Shown here piece after piece: positions 25,326-32,639 of a stretch of 64,000 nucleotides of DNA. The position numbers and the translations under genes are program-made. The stretch is taken from positions 62,001 to 126,000 of the forward strand of contig NZ_FOZX01000009.1 in NCBI RefSeq assembly GCF_900116135.1, given 5' to 3'. Position 1 is the first letter of the stretch. Each line of letters opens with the position of its first letter. This DNA comes from Saccharopolyspora flava. Its GTDB lineage: Bacteria > Actinomycetota > Actinomycetes > Mycobacteriales > Pseudonocardiaceae. The notes under the pieces were generated by a model. That model searched no databases. It had not been told where the DNA came from and saw only the letters and a program-made list of their open reading frames with translations.

Positions 25326-26158
25326 GCACGGTCCGCATCGGCGCGGCCGCAGCCCACTTCGGGCGCGACCTGGAGTTCGACCTGGCCCGCATCGCCAAGC
25401 TCATCGACGATGCCCGCCGAGCCGGAGCAGGGCTGCTGGTGCTGCCCGATGCCGCGCTCGGCGGCTACCTGGCCGATCTCCGCCACCCCGACCCCGACGC
25501 CCTGCCCCCGGCGCTCGCGCCCGACGATCCGGTGATCGGTCGGGTCGCGGCGCTGGCCGCCGAGATGGTCGTGTGCCTCGGCTACAGCGAGGACGGCGGC
25601 CAGAAGCGCTACAACGCCGCGGTGTGCGTCAGCGGTGACGGCGTGCTCGGCAGGCACCGCAAGGTCCACCTGCCCGCAGGCGAGGTCGCCGTTTACTCGC
25701 CCGGTGAGTCGTTCGACGCCTTCGACACCCCGGTCGGCAAGCTGGGCATGCTCATCGACTACGACAAGACCTTCCCCGAGTCGGCGCGGTCGCTGGCCCT
25801 CGGCGGGGCGGAGGTCCTGGCCTGCCTGTCGGCCTGGCCGACCAGCATCACCAACCGGGCACCGCGGATGGCCCAGGACCGCCAGGCCCGGCTCTTCGAC
25901 CTCTACGACCAGACGCGGGCCGCCGAGAACCAGGTCGTGCTCGCCTCGTCCAACCAGACCGGATCCCTGGGCGGCATGCGCTTCCTCGGCCAGGCCAAGG
26001 TCGTCGGCCCGGGCGGCGACATCCTGGCCCGCACCTGGTCGAAGGCCGGTCTCGCCGTCGCCGAGATCGACGTGACCGCTGAGATCGACCGCGCTCGACG
26101 GGTGCTGCGGCACCTCGACGAACGACGACCGTCCGCCTACCGAGGAGGCGCCGAGTGA
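25322..26158 (+). CDS. Nitrilase-superfamily pseudoenzyme, tandem paralogue
   Basis: A 278-residue paralogue of the preceding protein, aligning without gaps through the first 150 residues (SxxRxxAxAAxFGRDLE start, VCVSGDGVLG, HRKVH). At the triad positions it has Asp43 instead of Glu (LPDAALGGY), Lys114 retained, and Asp146 instead of the nucleophilic Cys (GMLIDYDKTFPE). It therefore cannot work as a normal CN-hydrolase. The fold residues and length are kept and the frame is intact, which argues for a selected non-catalytic role such as a heteromeric partner of the active paralogue. ATGA overlaps at both ends couple it to its neighbours. Confidence 0.88.
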   Translation: MSTVRIGAAAAHFGRDLEFDLARIAKLIDDARRAGAGLLVLPDAALGGYLADLRHPDPDALPPALAPDDPVIGRVAALAAEMVVCLGYSEDGGQKRYNAAVCVSGDGVLGRHRKVHLPAGEVAVYSPGESFDAFDTPVGKLGMLIDYDKTFPESARSLALGGAEVLACLSAWPTSITNRAPRMAQDRQARLFDLYDQTRAAENQVVLASSNQTGSLGGMRFLGQAKVVGPGGDILARTWSKAGLAVAEIDVTAEIDRARRVLRHLDERRPSAYRGGAE

Positions 26159-27228
26159 AGATCGCGCTGCTGAGCTACTCCACCAAGCCCCGCGGCGGCG
26201 TCGTGCACACGCTGGCGCTGGCGGAGGCGCTGGCGGCCGCCGGTGAGGACGTGACGGTGTGGACCCTGGGCCGAGGCGGTGACACCGGGTTCTTCCGGCC
26301 GGTCGATCCCGCCGTCCGGGTCCGCGTGGTGCCGTTTCCCGACGGTCCCGACGGCGAGGACGTCGGATCGCGGATCCTGCGGTCCATCGAGGTCCTCGGA
26401 GCGGCGTTCACCCCGGAGGACTACGACGTCGTGCACGCGCAGGACTGCATCAGCGCCAACGCCGTCGGCGACTGCGTGCGCACCGTGCACCACCTCGACG
26501 AGTTCACCACGCCGGAGCTGGCCGAGTGCCACGAGCGCGCTCTCGTCAACCCGAGCGCGCACGTCTGCGTGTCGCGCTCGGTGGCCGACGAACTGCTGGC
26601 CGGGTGGGCGATCAAGGCCGAGGTCATCCCCAACGGCGTCGCGCACGACAGGTTCGCCTGCGCCGCCGAGTCCGGGAAGCGAGCGTGGAAGGAGCGTCTG
26701 GGCCGCTACGTGCTGGCCGTCGGCGGCATCGAACCGCGCAAGGGCTCGCTGGACCTGCTGGAGGCCCACGCCCTGCTGCGGGCGCAGGAACCCGACGTGT
26801 CGCTGGTCATCGCCGGTGGCGAGACGCTGTTCGACTACCGGGAGTACCGGCGCCGCTGGGAGGAACGCGCGGTCGAGCTCGGTGTCGAGCCGATCGTGCT
26901 GGGGCCGGTCGCCGAGGACGACTTGCCCCCTCTGGTCGCCGCGGCGGACGTGTTCGCGTTCCCCTCCACCAAGGAGGGCTTCGGGCTCGCCGCGATGGAA
27001 GCGCTGGCCGCCGGAACCCCGGTGGTGGTGCGGGATCTGGCGGTCCTGCGCGAGGTGTTCGGCGGCGCGGCCCGCTTCGCCGACGGGCCCGAGGCCTTCG
27101 CCGCCGAGCTCGGCAGCGCGCTGGCCTGGGAAGACCCGGACCGCCGCGAAGCGGGACGGGAGCTGGCCGCCGCCCACACGTGGCAGGCGGCGGCCGAACG
27201 CCACATCGCCTTCTACCGCTCGCTCTAG
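26155..27228 (+). CDS. MSMEG_0565-type glycosyltransferase (GT4 fold)
   Basis: A 357-residue GT-B glycosyltransferase. The N-terminal domain starts KIALLSYSTKPRGGVVHTLALAEAL; the donor-binding domain has VLAVGGIEPRKGSLDLLEAH and the E-x7-E element FPSTKEGFGLAAMEALAAGTP of family GT4. Gene order identifies it as the MSMEG_0565-type member of the cluster. It implies that the pathway product or a carrier is glycosylated. GTG 26155 overlaps the preceding stop; the 3' end overlaps the convergent phosphatase gene by 4 bases. Last gene of the operon. Confidence 0.88.
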   Translation: MKIALLSYSTKPRGGVVHTLALAEALAAAGEDVTVWTLGRGGDTGFFRPVDPAVRVRVVPFPDGPDGEDVGSRILRSIEVLGAAFTPEDYDVVHAQDCISANAVGDCVRTVHHLDEFTTPELAECHERALVNPSAHVCVSRSVADELLAGWAIKAEVIPNGVAHDRFACAAESGKRAWKERLGRYVLAVGGIEPRKGSLDLLEAHALLRAQEPDVSLVIAGGETLFDYREYRRRWEERAVELGVEPIVLGPVAEDDLPPLVAAADVFAFPSTKEGFGLAAMEALAAGTPVVVRDLAVLREVFGGAARFADGPEAFAAELGSALAWEDPDRREAGRELAAAHTWQAAAERHIAFYRSL

Positions 27229-28778
27229 CTCTTGGTCAGGCCGGGGGTGCCGTTCTGGATGGTGAAGGTGGCGCGGTTGGTGATGTCGGCGCCGGGGGTG
27301 GTGACCTGGTCGACGACGCGGAAGTCCGCGGTCCAGGAGTCGCGGGTGATGGTGTTGCGGACGTAGCCGCGCCGCCGGTTGACGAACTTGATGTGCGGGT
27401 TCTCCTTCAGCTGCACCGCGTCGTCGGGGTTCTGGTCGGAACCGTTGCCGCCGGAGGCGATCGAGGTGCCCACCAGCTCCACGCCGACCGTCGCCGAATC
27501 CGGGTTCTCGAAGTCGGCCTTGATGTCGGCGGCGTAGTTGGCGTGCACGTCGCCGGTGATGACCACCGGGTTCGAGACGTTGGCCAGCTGGTCGCGGACC
27601 CGGTCGCGCTCGGCCGGGTAGTTGTCCCAGGCGTCGTCGCTGAAGGACTCCTCGTCGCCTTCGGCGAGGTCGCGGCGGCTGAAGAACACCTGCTGCGCCA
27701 GCACGTTCCAGCGAGCCGTCGGGCCGGAGAGGTTGTCCAGCAACCACTTCCGCTGCTCGGCGCCCAGGATCGTGCGGTCCGGGTCATTGACCTGCTCCGG
27801 CGGGACCTCCTGGTCGTCGCGGTACTGGCGGGTGTCGAGCAGGTGCACGTCCACCAGGTCGCCGAAGGTCAGCCGGCGGTGGATGCGGATGTCCGGTCCG
27901 TTCGGGCGCTGGGCCGCGCGCAGCGGCATGTGCTCGTAGTAGGCCTGGAACGCCTGGGCGCGGCGCTGCCGGAACACCGCCGGGTCCTGGTCGGGCTCGG
28001 TGTCGGGCTGGGAGATGTCGCCCGCCCAGTTGTTCTCGACCTCGTGGTCGTCGAAGACCACCGCCCACGGGAACGCGGCGTGCGCGGCCTGCAGGTGCTC
28101 ATCGGACTTGTACTGGCCCAGCCGGGTGCGGTAGTCGGCCAGGTCCACGATCTCGTGCGCGGGCACGTGCGGGCGCCCGATCGCGCCGGGATCGCCGCTC
28201 TCGTAGATGTAGTCGCCGAGGAACGCCACCAGGTCCAGGTCCTCCTCGGCCATGTGCTGGTAGGCGGTGTAGAGGCCGGCCGGGTAGTTCTGGCAGCTGG
28301 CGAAGACGAACCGGAACGAGTCCAGCCTCGCGCCCGGAGCCGGGGCGGTCTTGGTGCGGCCGACCGGGCTGATCTCGTCACCGGCGCGGAAGCGGTAGAA
28401 GTACTCCGCGCCGGGCCGCAGACCGGACACCTCGGCGTGCACCGAGTGCGCGGACGCCCGCTCCGCCTGCTCGGTGCCCTCGGCGACGATCTCGCTGAAC
28501 CGTTCGTCGGCGGCCACCTGCCACTGAACCGGGACGATCTGGTCGGGCATCCCGCCGAACCCGTCCTCGGACAGCGGCTCGGGGGCTAATCGGGTCCACA
28601 GCACCACGCCGTCCGGCAGCGGATCACCGGAGGCGACGCCCAGCTGAAACGGCTCGCGGATCCGGCTCGCACCGGCACCGGCGGCGTTCGCGAGACCGGA
28701 GGTGCCCAGGGCGGCCGCGCCGAGAGCGGCCGACCCGGCCAGCAGGACCTGGCGTCGGTTGGGGCGGTGGGAGTGCAT
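27225..28778 (-). CDS. phoD: PhoD-type alkaline phosphatase/phosphodiesterase
   Basis: A 517-residue exported PhoD enzyme that releases phosphate from organic esters using Fe3+/Ca2+. The N-terminus NRRQVLLAGSAALGAAAL is a Tat signal (twin Arg plus hydrophobic stretch) and the protein is thus folded before export. Active-site signatures are FVFASCQNYPAG, LVAFLGDYIYE, VVFDDHEVENNW and VVITGDVHANYAAD. Upstream bases 28826-28847 hold two 11-bp units resembling PHO boxes, implying PhoP control under phosphate limitation. Convergent with the glycosyltransferase gene. Confidence 0.93.
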   Translation of the reverse strand: MHSHRPNRRQVLLAGSAALGAAALGTSGLANAAGAGASRIREPFQLGVASGDPLPDGVVLWTRLAPEPLSEDGFGGMPDQIVPVQWQVAADERFSEIVAEGTEQAERASAHSVHAEVSGLRPGAEYFYRFRAGDEISPVGRTKTAPAPGARLDSFRFVFASCQNYPAGLYTAYQHMAEEDLDLVAFLGDYIYESGDPGAIGRPHVPAHEIVDLADYRTRLGQYKSDEHLQAAHAAFPWAVVFDDHEVENNWAGDISQPDTEPDQDPAVFRQRRAQAFQAYYEHMPLRAAQRPNGPDIRIHRRLTFGDLVDVHLLDTRQYRDDQEVPPEQVNDPDRTILGAEQRKWLLDNLSGPTARWNVLAQQVFFSRRDLAEGDEESFSDDAWDNYPAERDRVRDQLANVSNPVVITGDVHANYAADIKADFENPDSATVGVELVGTSIASGGNGSDQNPDDAVQLKENPHIKFVNRRRGYVRNTITRDSWTADFRVVDQVTTPGADITNRATFTIQNGTPGLTKS

Positions 28779-28825
28779 GGTCCACCTCTTTCGCGTCGGT
28801 TTCGGGAAGGACCAACGCTATGGAG

Positions 28826-28847
28826 CTCAGGTGACGCGCGGGCGAAC
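28826..28847 (-). promoter_or_regulatory. Candidate PHO box (PhoP site)
   Basis: On the minus strand, two consecutive 11-base units read GTTCGCCCGCG and CGTCACCTGAG. The Streptomyces PHO-box unit is GTTCACC followed by four bases; these match at 6 of 7 and 5 of 7 positions with exact 11-bp phasing. They end about 48 bp before the phoD start codon, a typical place for a PhoP-activated promoter. Confidence 0.55.
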
Positions 28848-28858
28848 CGCGAGCGGCA

Positions 28859-30079
28859 TCAGAGCGGACTCTTGCGCCAACCGAAGTGGATCTGCGCGAA
28901 CTTCGCCGCGCTCCACCGGTATTGGGCCGAGATGTGACCCCGGTACATCGACACGTCCCGGAAGTAGCGCTCCATCGGATGCCCACCGCGCCCCGCCGAC
29001 GAGCCCGCCGACCGGTACAGCAGCGCCACCGCGTCGGCGGCCAGCTCACCGGCCCGCTGCACCATGCCGTAGAGCCGCGCGTCCTTGGCCATGGTGAACG
29101 GCTCGCCGCGTTCCACCAGGTCCCGGCAGTGCTCCAGGTACTGGTCGCAGACCCGGATCACGATGCCCTCGGCCGCGTCCGCCATCGACATCGCCATCCC
29201 GAAATCCGCCTGGTGGTGCGGATCCTCCCAGCGCAGCTCGAACGGCGGGAACGTCATCGGGCGCGTCGAGATGATCTCCTCGTAGCAGTCCAGCGCCGCC
29301 TTCGCCGCGCCCACCATCGGCGTCACCAGCGCCAGGTGGAAGAACGCGGCCACCGGGCCCAGGTACATCGGGTTGCCGTGCAGGACGTTGCCGGGCGACG
29401 GCGCGTCGTAGTCGTGCTCCATCCAGTCGAACGCGCAGGTCAGGTGCTCGGGCACGAACACGTCGTCTAGCGCCACCGAGTTCGACCCGCTCGCGCGCAG
29501 CCCGAGCACGCCCGGCCCCTTCCAGTCGTCGAGGACCTGCACCCGCTCGCGTGGCACGATCGCCGCGATGACCTCGTCGCTTCCGCGCACCGCCGCGTTG
29601 ACCGTCACGAACACCGAGTACGGCACGCCCGACTGGTACAGCGACCTGCCGGTCAGCCGGTAGCCGCCGTCCACCCGCACCGCTTCGACGTTGCCCGCGA
29701 CGCTGTGCGAGGCGCGGAAGTAGCCGGCCGGGTTGGCGAACACCTCGTCCTGCGCCCGCTGCGACCAGTGCGCGGCGGTCGTGAGGTTGTGGTTGTGGCC
29801 GAGGCTGTAGCACCAGCCGGTCGCCGGATCACCTCGCGAGATCTCCATGACCACCCGGGCGTACGCGGACAGCTCGAACTCCAGGCCGCCGTAGCGCTTC
29901 GGCGTGAGGATCCGGTACAGGTCGGCGTCGCGCAGCGCCCGGTGCACGTCCTCGCCGTAGTGGCCGCGCGCCTCGGCCTCGTCCTGCTGGGCGCGCAGCA
30001 TCGGGCGCAGCCGCTCGGCTCGGCGCACGAGTTCGCGCGGGGTCGGTTCGGTGCTGACGGGCTGCTCGGTCAGATCCAC
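28859..30079 (-). CDS. Flavin-dependent monooxygenase, acyl-CoA-dehydrogenase fold (HsaA/DszC-like)
   Basis: A 406-residue protein with the acyl-CoA dehydrogenase fold: an N-terminal helical domain (LYRILTPKRYGGLEFELSAYARVVMEISRGDPATGWCYSLG), a beta domain (GYRLTGRSLYQSGVPYSVF, GVLGLRASGSNSVALDDVFVPE) and a C-terminal four-helix bundle. The pattern matches two-component class D flavin monooxygenases such as HsaA, HpaB-like and DszC rather than a dehydrogenase, because the catalytic Glu motif of acyl-CoA dehydrogenases is not seen. A separate flavin reductase is needed but none is encoded nearby. GTG 30079 follows GGTGAG. The cyanase gene lies 96 bp upstream on the same strand. Confidence 0.8.
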   Translation of the reverse strand: MDLTEQPVSTEPTPRELVRRAERLRPMLRAQQDEAEARGHYGEDVHRALRDADLYRILTPKRYGGLEFELSAYARVVMEISRGDPATGWCYSLGHNHNLTTAAHWSQRAQDEVFANPAGYFRASHSVAGNVEAVRVDGGYRLTGRSLYQSGVPYSVFVTVNAAVRGSDEVIAAIVPRERVQVLDDWKGPGVLGLRASGSNSVALDDVFVPEHLTCAFDWMEHDYDAPSPGNVLHGNPMYLGPVAAFFHLALVTPMVGAAKAALDCYEEIISTRPMTFPPFELRWEDPHHQADFGMAMSMADAAEGIVIRVCDQYLEHCRDLVERGEPFTMAKDARLYGMVQRAGELAADAVALLYRSAGSSAGRGGHPMERYFRDVSMYRGHISAQYRWSAAKFAQIHFGWRKSPL

Positions 30080-30175
30080 GGCGGCTCACCTTCGACGTCG
30101 CTGTCCCGGGTGCGTCCGGACTACCACCGCGTCACCCGCGGCCGACAGCGCACTTCCGCGACGTCGAAGACGAGC

Positions 30176-30619
30176 TCACCACTGGTACGGCAGGAACTTC
30201 CCGTCGAGGGTCACCACCACCCGGTCGCCCGCCGGGTCGGGCACCCGCTGCACGTCGAAGCGGAAGTTGATGGCGCTCATGATGCCGTCGCCGAACTCCT
30301 CGTGGATGAGCTCCTTGAGCGTCGGACCGTAGACCTGCACGACCTCGTAGAAGCGGTAGATCGTCGGGTCGGTGGGCACCGCCGCGTCGAGCGCGCCTCG
30401 GGCGGGCTGGCTGCGCAGCGCCGCGCTCACCTCGGAGTCCAGGTCCAGCAGGGTCGCCGCCGCGTCGGCCTCGGCCTCGCTCATGGGCTGCTGGCCGAGC
30501 AGCGCGCTCGTGGTCCACGCGACCGGCCGCCCCACGGCCTCCGCCAGCTGCGCCCAGGTGATCCCGAGCTCGGCCTTCGCCGACCGCACCGCCGCGGCCG
30601 CCTCCTGCTTGCTGATCAT
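30176..30619 (-). CDS. cynS: Cyanate hydratase (cyanase)
   Basis: A 147-residue cyanase, converting cyanate and bicarbonate to ammonia and CO2 in the cytosol as a decamer. The N-terminal helical domain (KAELGITWAQLAEAVGRPVAWTTSALLGQQPMS) and the C-terminal catalytic domain are both intact. The three catalytic residues are R89, E92 and S115 in YRFYEVVQVYGPTLKELIHEEFGDGIMSAINF-type context, seven positions offset from E. coli numbering. ATG 30619 with GGAAGG upstream is chosen over the open frame to 30664. No carbonic anhydrase or CynR gene accompanies it. It lies 2.9 kb from the Nit1C-type operon. Confidence 0.93.
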   Translation of the reverse strand: MISKQEAAAAVRSAKAELGITWAQLAEAVGRPVAWTTSALLGQQPMSEAEADAAATLLDLDSEVSAALRSQPARGALDAAVPTDPTIYRFYEVVQVYGPTLKELIHEEFGDGIMSAINFRFDVQRVPDPAGDRVVVTLDGKFLPYQW

Positions 30620-30746
30620 CTCCGACAACCTTCCCGATCGACGACGAACCCGACCCTGCCACACCCCGACCCTCCAAACCCCCTGCGTTACCTGGCCTTT
30701 TCCCGCCCGCTACACACCTCACCCCACGACCCGCGCCAACCCGAGG

Positions 30747-30842
30747 TCAAAAACCCCGGTATTCGACCGGTCAAAAACCGCAGTTTTCGACCGGTCAAAA
30801 ACCGCGGTATTCGACGCGACGAAAACCGGGGTTTTCGACCGG
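30747..30842. repeat. Family 2 tandem repeat, four 24-bp units
   Basis: Four head-to-tail units of exactly 24 bp (starts 30747, 30771, 30795, 30819), pattern TCAAAAACCGCGG followed by TATTCGACCGG with small variation. Each unit is a weak dyad (CGAAAACC...GGTTTTCG). They sit in the 449-bp gap between divergent cyanase and acyl-CoA synthetase genes; the remainder of that gap has no credible gene. Because 24 is divisible by three, the block stays open in some frames (VKNRGIRP repeats), but no gene is inferred. A related block is at 44516-44686. Confidence 0.88.
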
Positions 30843-31068
30843 GGGTCACTTGGTCGGGGGTGGTGGGGGAGTGGGATGGGGGCGTTAGAGTCGTGCTGGA
30901 GGGCTTCCGCTGTGCGGAAGACGTGGGTTGTTCGGTGGGGTGCGTGGCGTGAGCCTGTGATCGGCTGCGGGGTCCACCGTCGGCGGGGGTGCTGGGGTGA
31001 CCTCCGGTCGGGTGGTGGCGGTGGTGTGTCGTGGGTCGTCGGGGTGGTGCGGGACGGAGGTCGGTGGG

Positions 31069-32625
31069 GTGGACGTCTCCTTCGGGACGTGGTGGGAAGC
31101 GATCGCCGAGCGGATGCCGGAGGCCGTCGCGCTCTCCGAGCCGGGGTTCGAGCGCGGCTACGGGGAGTTCGAGGACCGGGCCGCCCGGCTCGCCGGGGCG
31201 CTGGCCGCCGCCGGGATCGGGGCCGGGGACGCCGTGGCCTGCTACCTCCACAACGGGGCCGCGTACCTGGAGGCGGTGTTCGCCGCGTTCAAGATCGGGG
31301 CCGTCCCGGTCAACGTCAACTACCGCTACACCCGCCACGAGCTCACCGAACTGCTCGCCGACGCCGGGGCGAAAGCCCTGGTGCACAGCGCCGAACTGGC
31401 GGGCAACATCGTCAACCTGCCGCCGATGCGCCTGGTCGTGAGCACCGACGAGCTCGACGAGCTGCTGGCCGCCTCCGCACCGCGCCCGCGAGAGCCGCGA
31501 CCCGGCACCGACACGCTGTTCATGTACACCGGCGGCACCACCGGCAAGCCCAAGGGCGTGATCTGGCGGCACTCCGCCCTGCTGAACTCGCTGCTGGTGC
31601 CCGTCTTCCGCCCGCTCGGCGCGTCCGAGCTCCCGGCGACGCTGGACGAGGCGATGCGCCTGGCCGAGAGCACCCGGGACCGGGCGCCGCGCACCATGCC
31701 GGTCGTACCGCTGATGCACGGGACGGGGCTGTTCAACTCGATGGGCGCGCTGCTCGTCGGCGGCCGCGTGGTCACCGCCCGCCCCGGCGGGCTCGACCCC
31801 GAGCACGTGTGGCGACGCGTCGCCGAGCAGCGGGTGAGCACCCTGATCGTGGCGGGCAACGCGGTCGGGCGACCGCTGATCGAGGAACTGCTGCGCGCGG
31901 AGAACGTCGGCGCGCCGCACGACCTGACCTCGTTGCGGTCGGTGATCAGCTCCGGGATGGCGTTCAGCGACGAGCTCAAGCGCCCGCTGCACGAGCGCGC
32001 CGAGGTGACGGTGTTCGACGCGCTCGCCTCCAGCGAGGGCGGCCCGTTCGCGTTCGCCGTGACCTCCTCGACCGACGACCTGCCCTCGCGGTTCTTCCCG
32101 GTCCCGGGCGCCCGGGTGCTCACCGCCGACGGCGCCGAGGTCGCGCCGGGGGAGACGGGCGTGCTCGCCTACTCCGGGCCGATCCCGCTGGGCTACCACG
32201 CCGACGAGACCAAGACCGCCGCGACGTTCCGCGACATCGACGGACGCCGCCACTCGATCCCCGGCGACCTCGCGCAACTCGAACCCGACGGTGCGATCCG
32301 GTTCCTCGGTCGCGGGTCGGGTGTCATCAACACCGGTGGCGAGAAGGTCCACCCGCCCGAGGTCGAGGAGGCCCTGCTGGCCCACCCCGACGTCACCGAC
32401 TGCCTCGTCGTCGGCCTGCCCGACGAACACTGGGGAGAGCTCGTCGCGGCCGTCGTCGCCACCCGCTCACCGGACCTGACGGCCGCGGACCTCCAGACCT
32501 GGACCCGCCGCACCCTGGCAGGGCACAAGATCCCCCGCCGGATCGCCCTGCGCCCGAGCCTCCCCAGAACCCCCGCGGGCAAGCTCGAAATCGCCCTGGC
32601 CAGGGAACTCCTCGACAACCCCTGA
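31069..32625 (+). CDS. Acyl-CoA synthetase (AMP-binding, FadD family)
   Basis: A 518-residue ANL-superfamily ligase activating a carboxylic acid via acyl-AMP. The P-loop is LFMYTGGTTGKPKG, the adenine-binding segment includes VFDALASSEGGPF, and the hinge and C-terminal domain contain FLGRGSGVINTGGEKVHPPEVEEAL and the catalytic Lys in RTPAGKLEIALARELL. GTG 31069 is preferred because GGAGG lies 8 bases upstream; the frame is open to 30997. The sequence resembles steroid/fatty-acid FadD ligases; chain specificity unknown. It overlaps nothing and is convergent with the rhamnulokinase gene. Confidence 0.88.
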   Translation: MDVSFGTWWEAIAERMPEAVALSEPGFERGYGEFEDRAARLAGALAAAGIGAGDAVACYLHNGAAYLEAVFAAFKIGAVPVNVNYRYTRHELTELLADAGAKALVHSAELAGNIVNLPPMRLVVSTDELDELLAASAPRPREPRPGTDTLFMYTGGTTGKPKGVIWRHSALLNSLLVPVFRPLGASELPATLDEAMRLAESTRDRAPRTMPVVPLMHGTGLFNSMGALLVGGRVVTARPGGLDPEHVWRRVAEQRVSTLIVAGNAVGRPLIEELLRAENVGAPHDLTSLRSVISSGMAFSDELKRPLHERAEVTVFDALASSEGGPFAFAVTSSTDDLPSRFFPVPGARVLTADGAEVAPGETGVLAYSGPIPLGYHADETKTAATFRDIDGRRHSIPGDLAQLEPDGAIRFLGRGSGVINTGGEKVHPPEVEEALLAHPDVTDCLVVGLPDEHWGELVAAVVATRSPDLTAADLQTWTRRTLAGHKIPRRIALRPSLPRTPAGKLEIALARELLDNP

Positions 32626-32639
32626 CGGGAGTCGCCGCG

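Noticed and set aside
30747-30842. Possible CRISPR array because of regularly spaced repeats
   Set aside because: The units are directly adjacent 24-bp repeats with no unique spacers, and no cas genes are nearby. The same applies to 44516-44686.
30705-30952. Octapeptide repeat protein (VKNRGIRP-like) from the 24-bp repeats
   Set aside because: The 24-bp unit length keeps several frames open; no ribosome-binding site or conserved start is present, and the region is intergenic on both sides.
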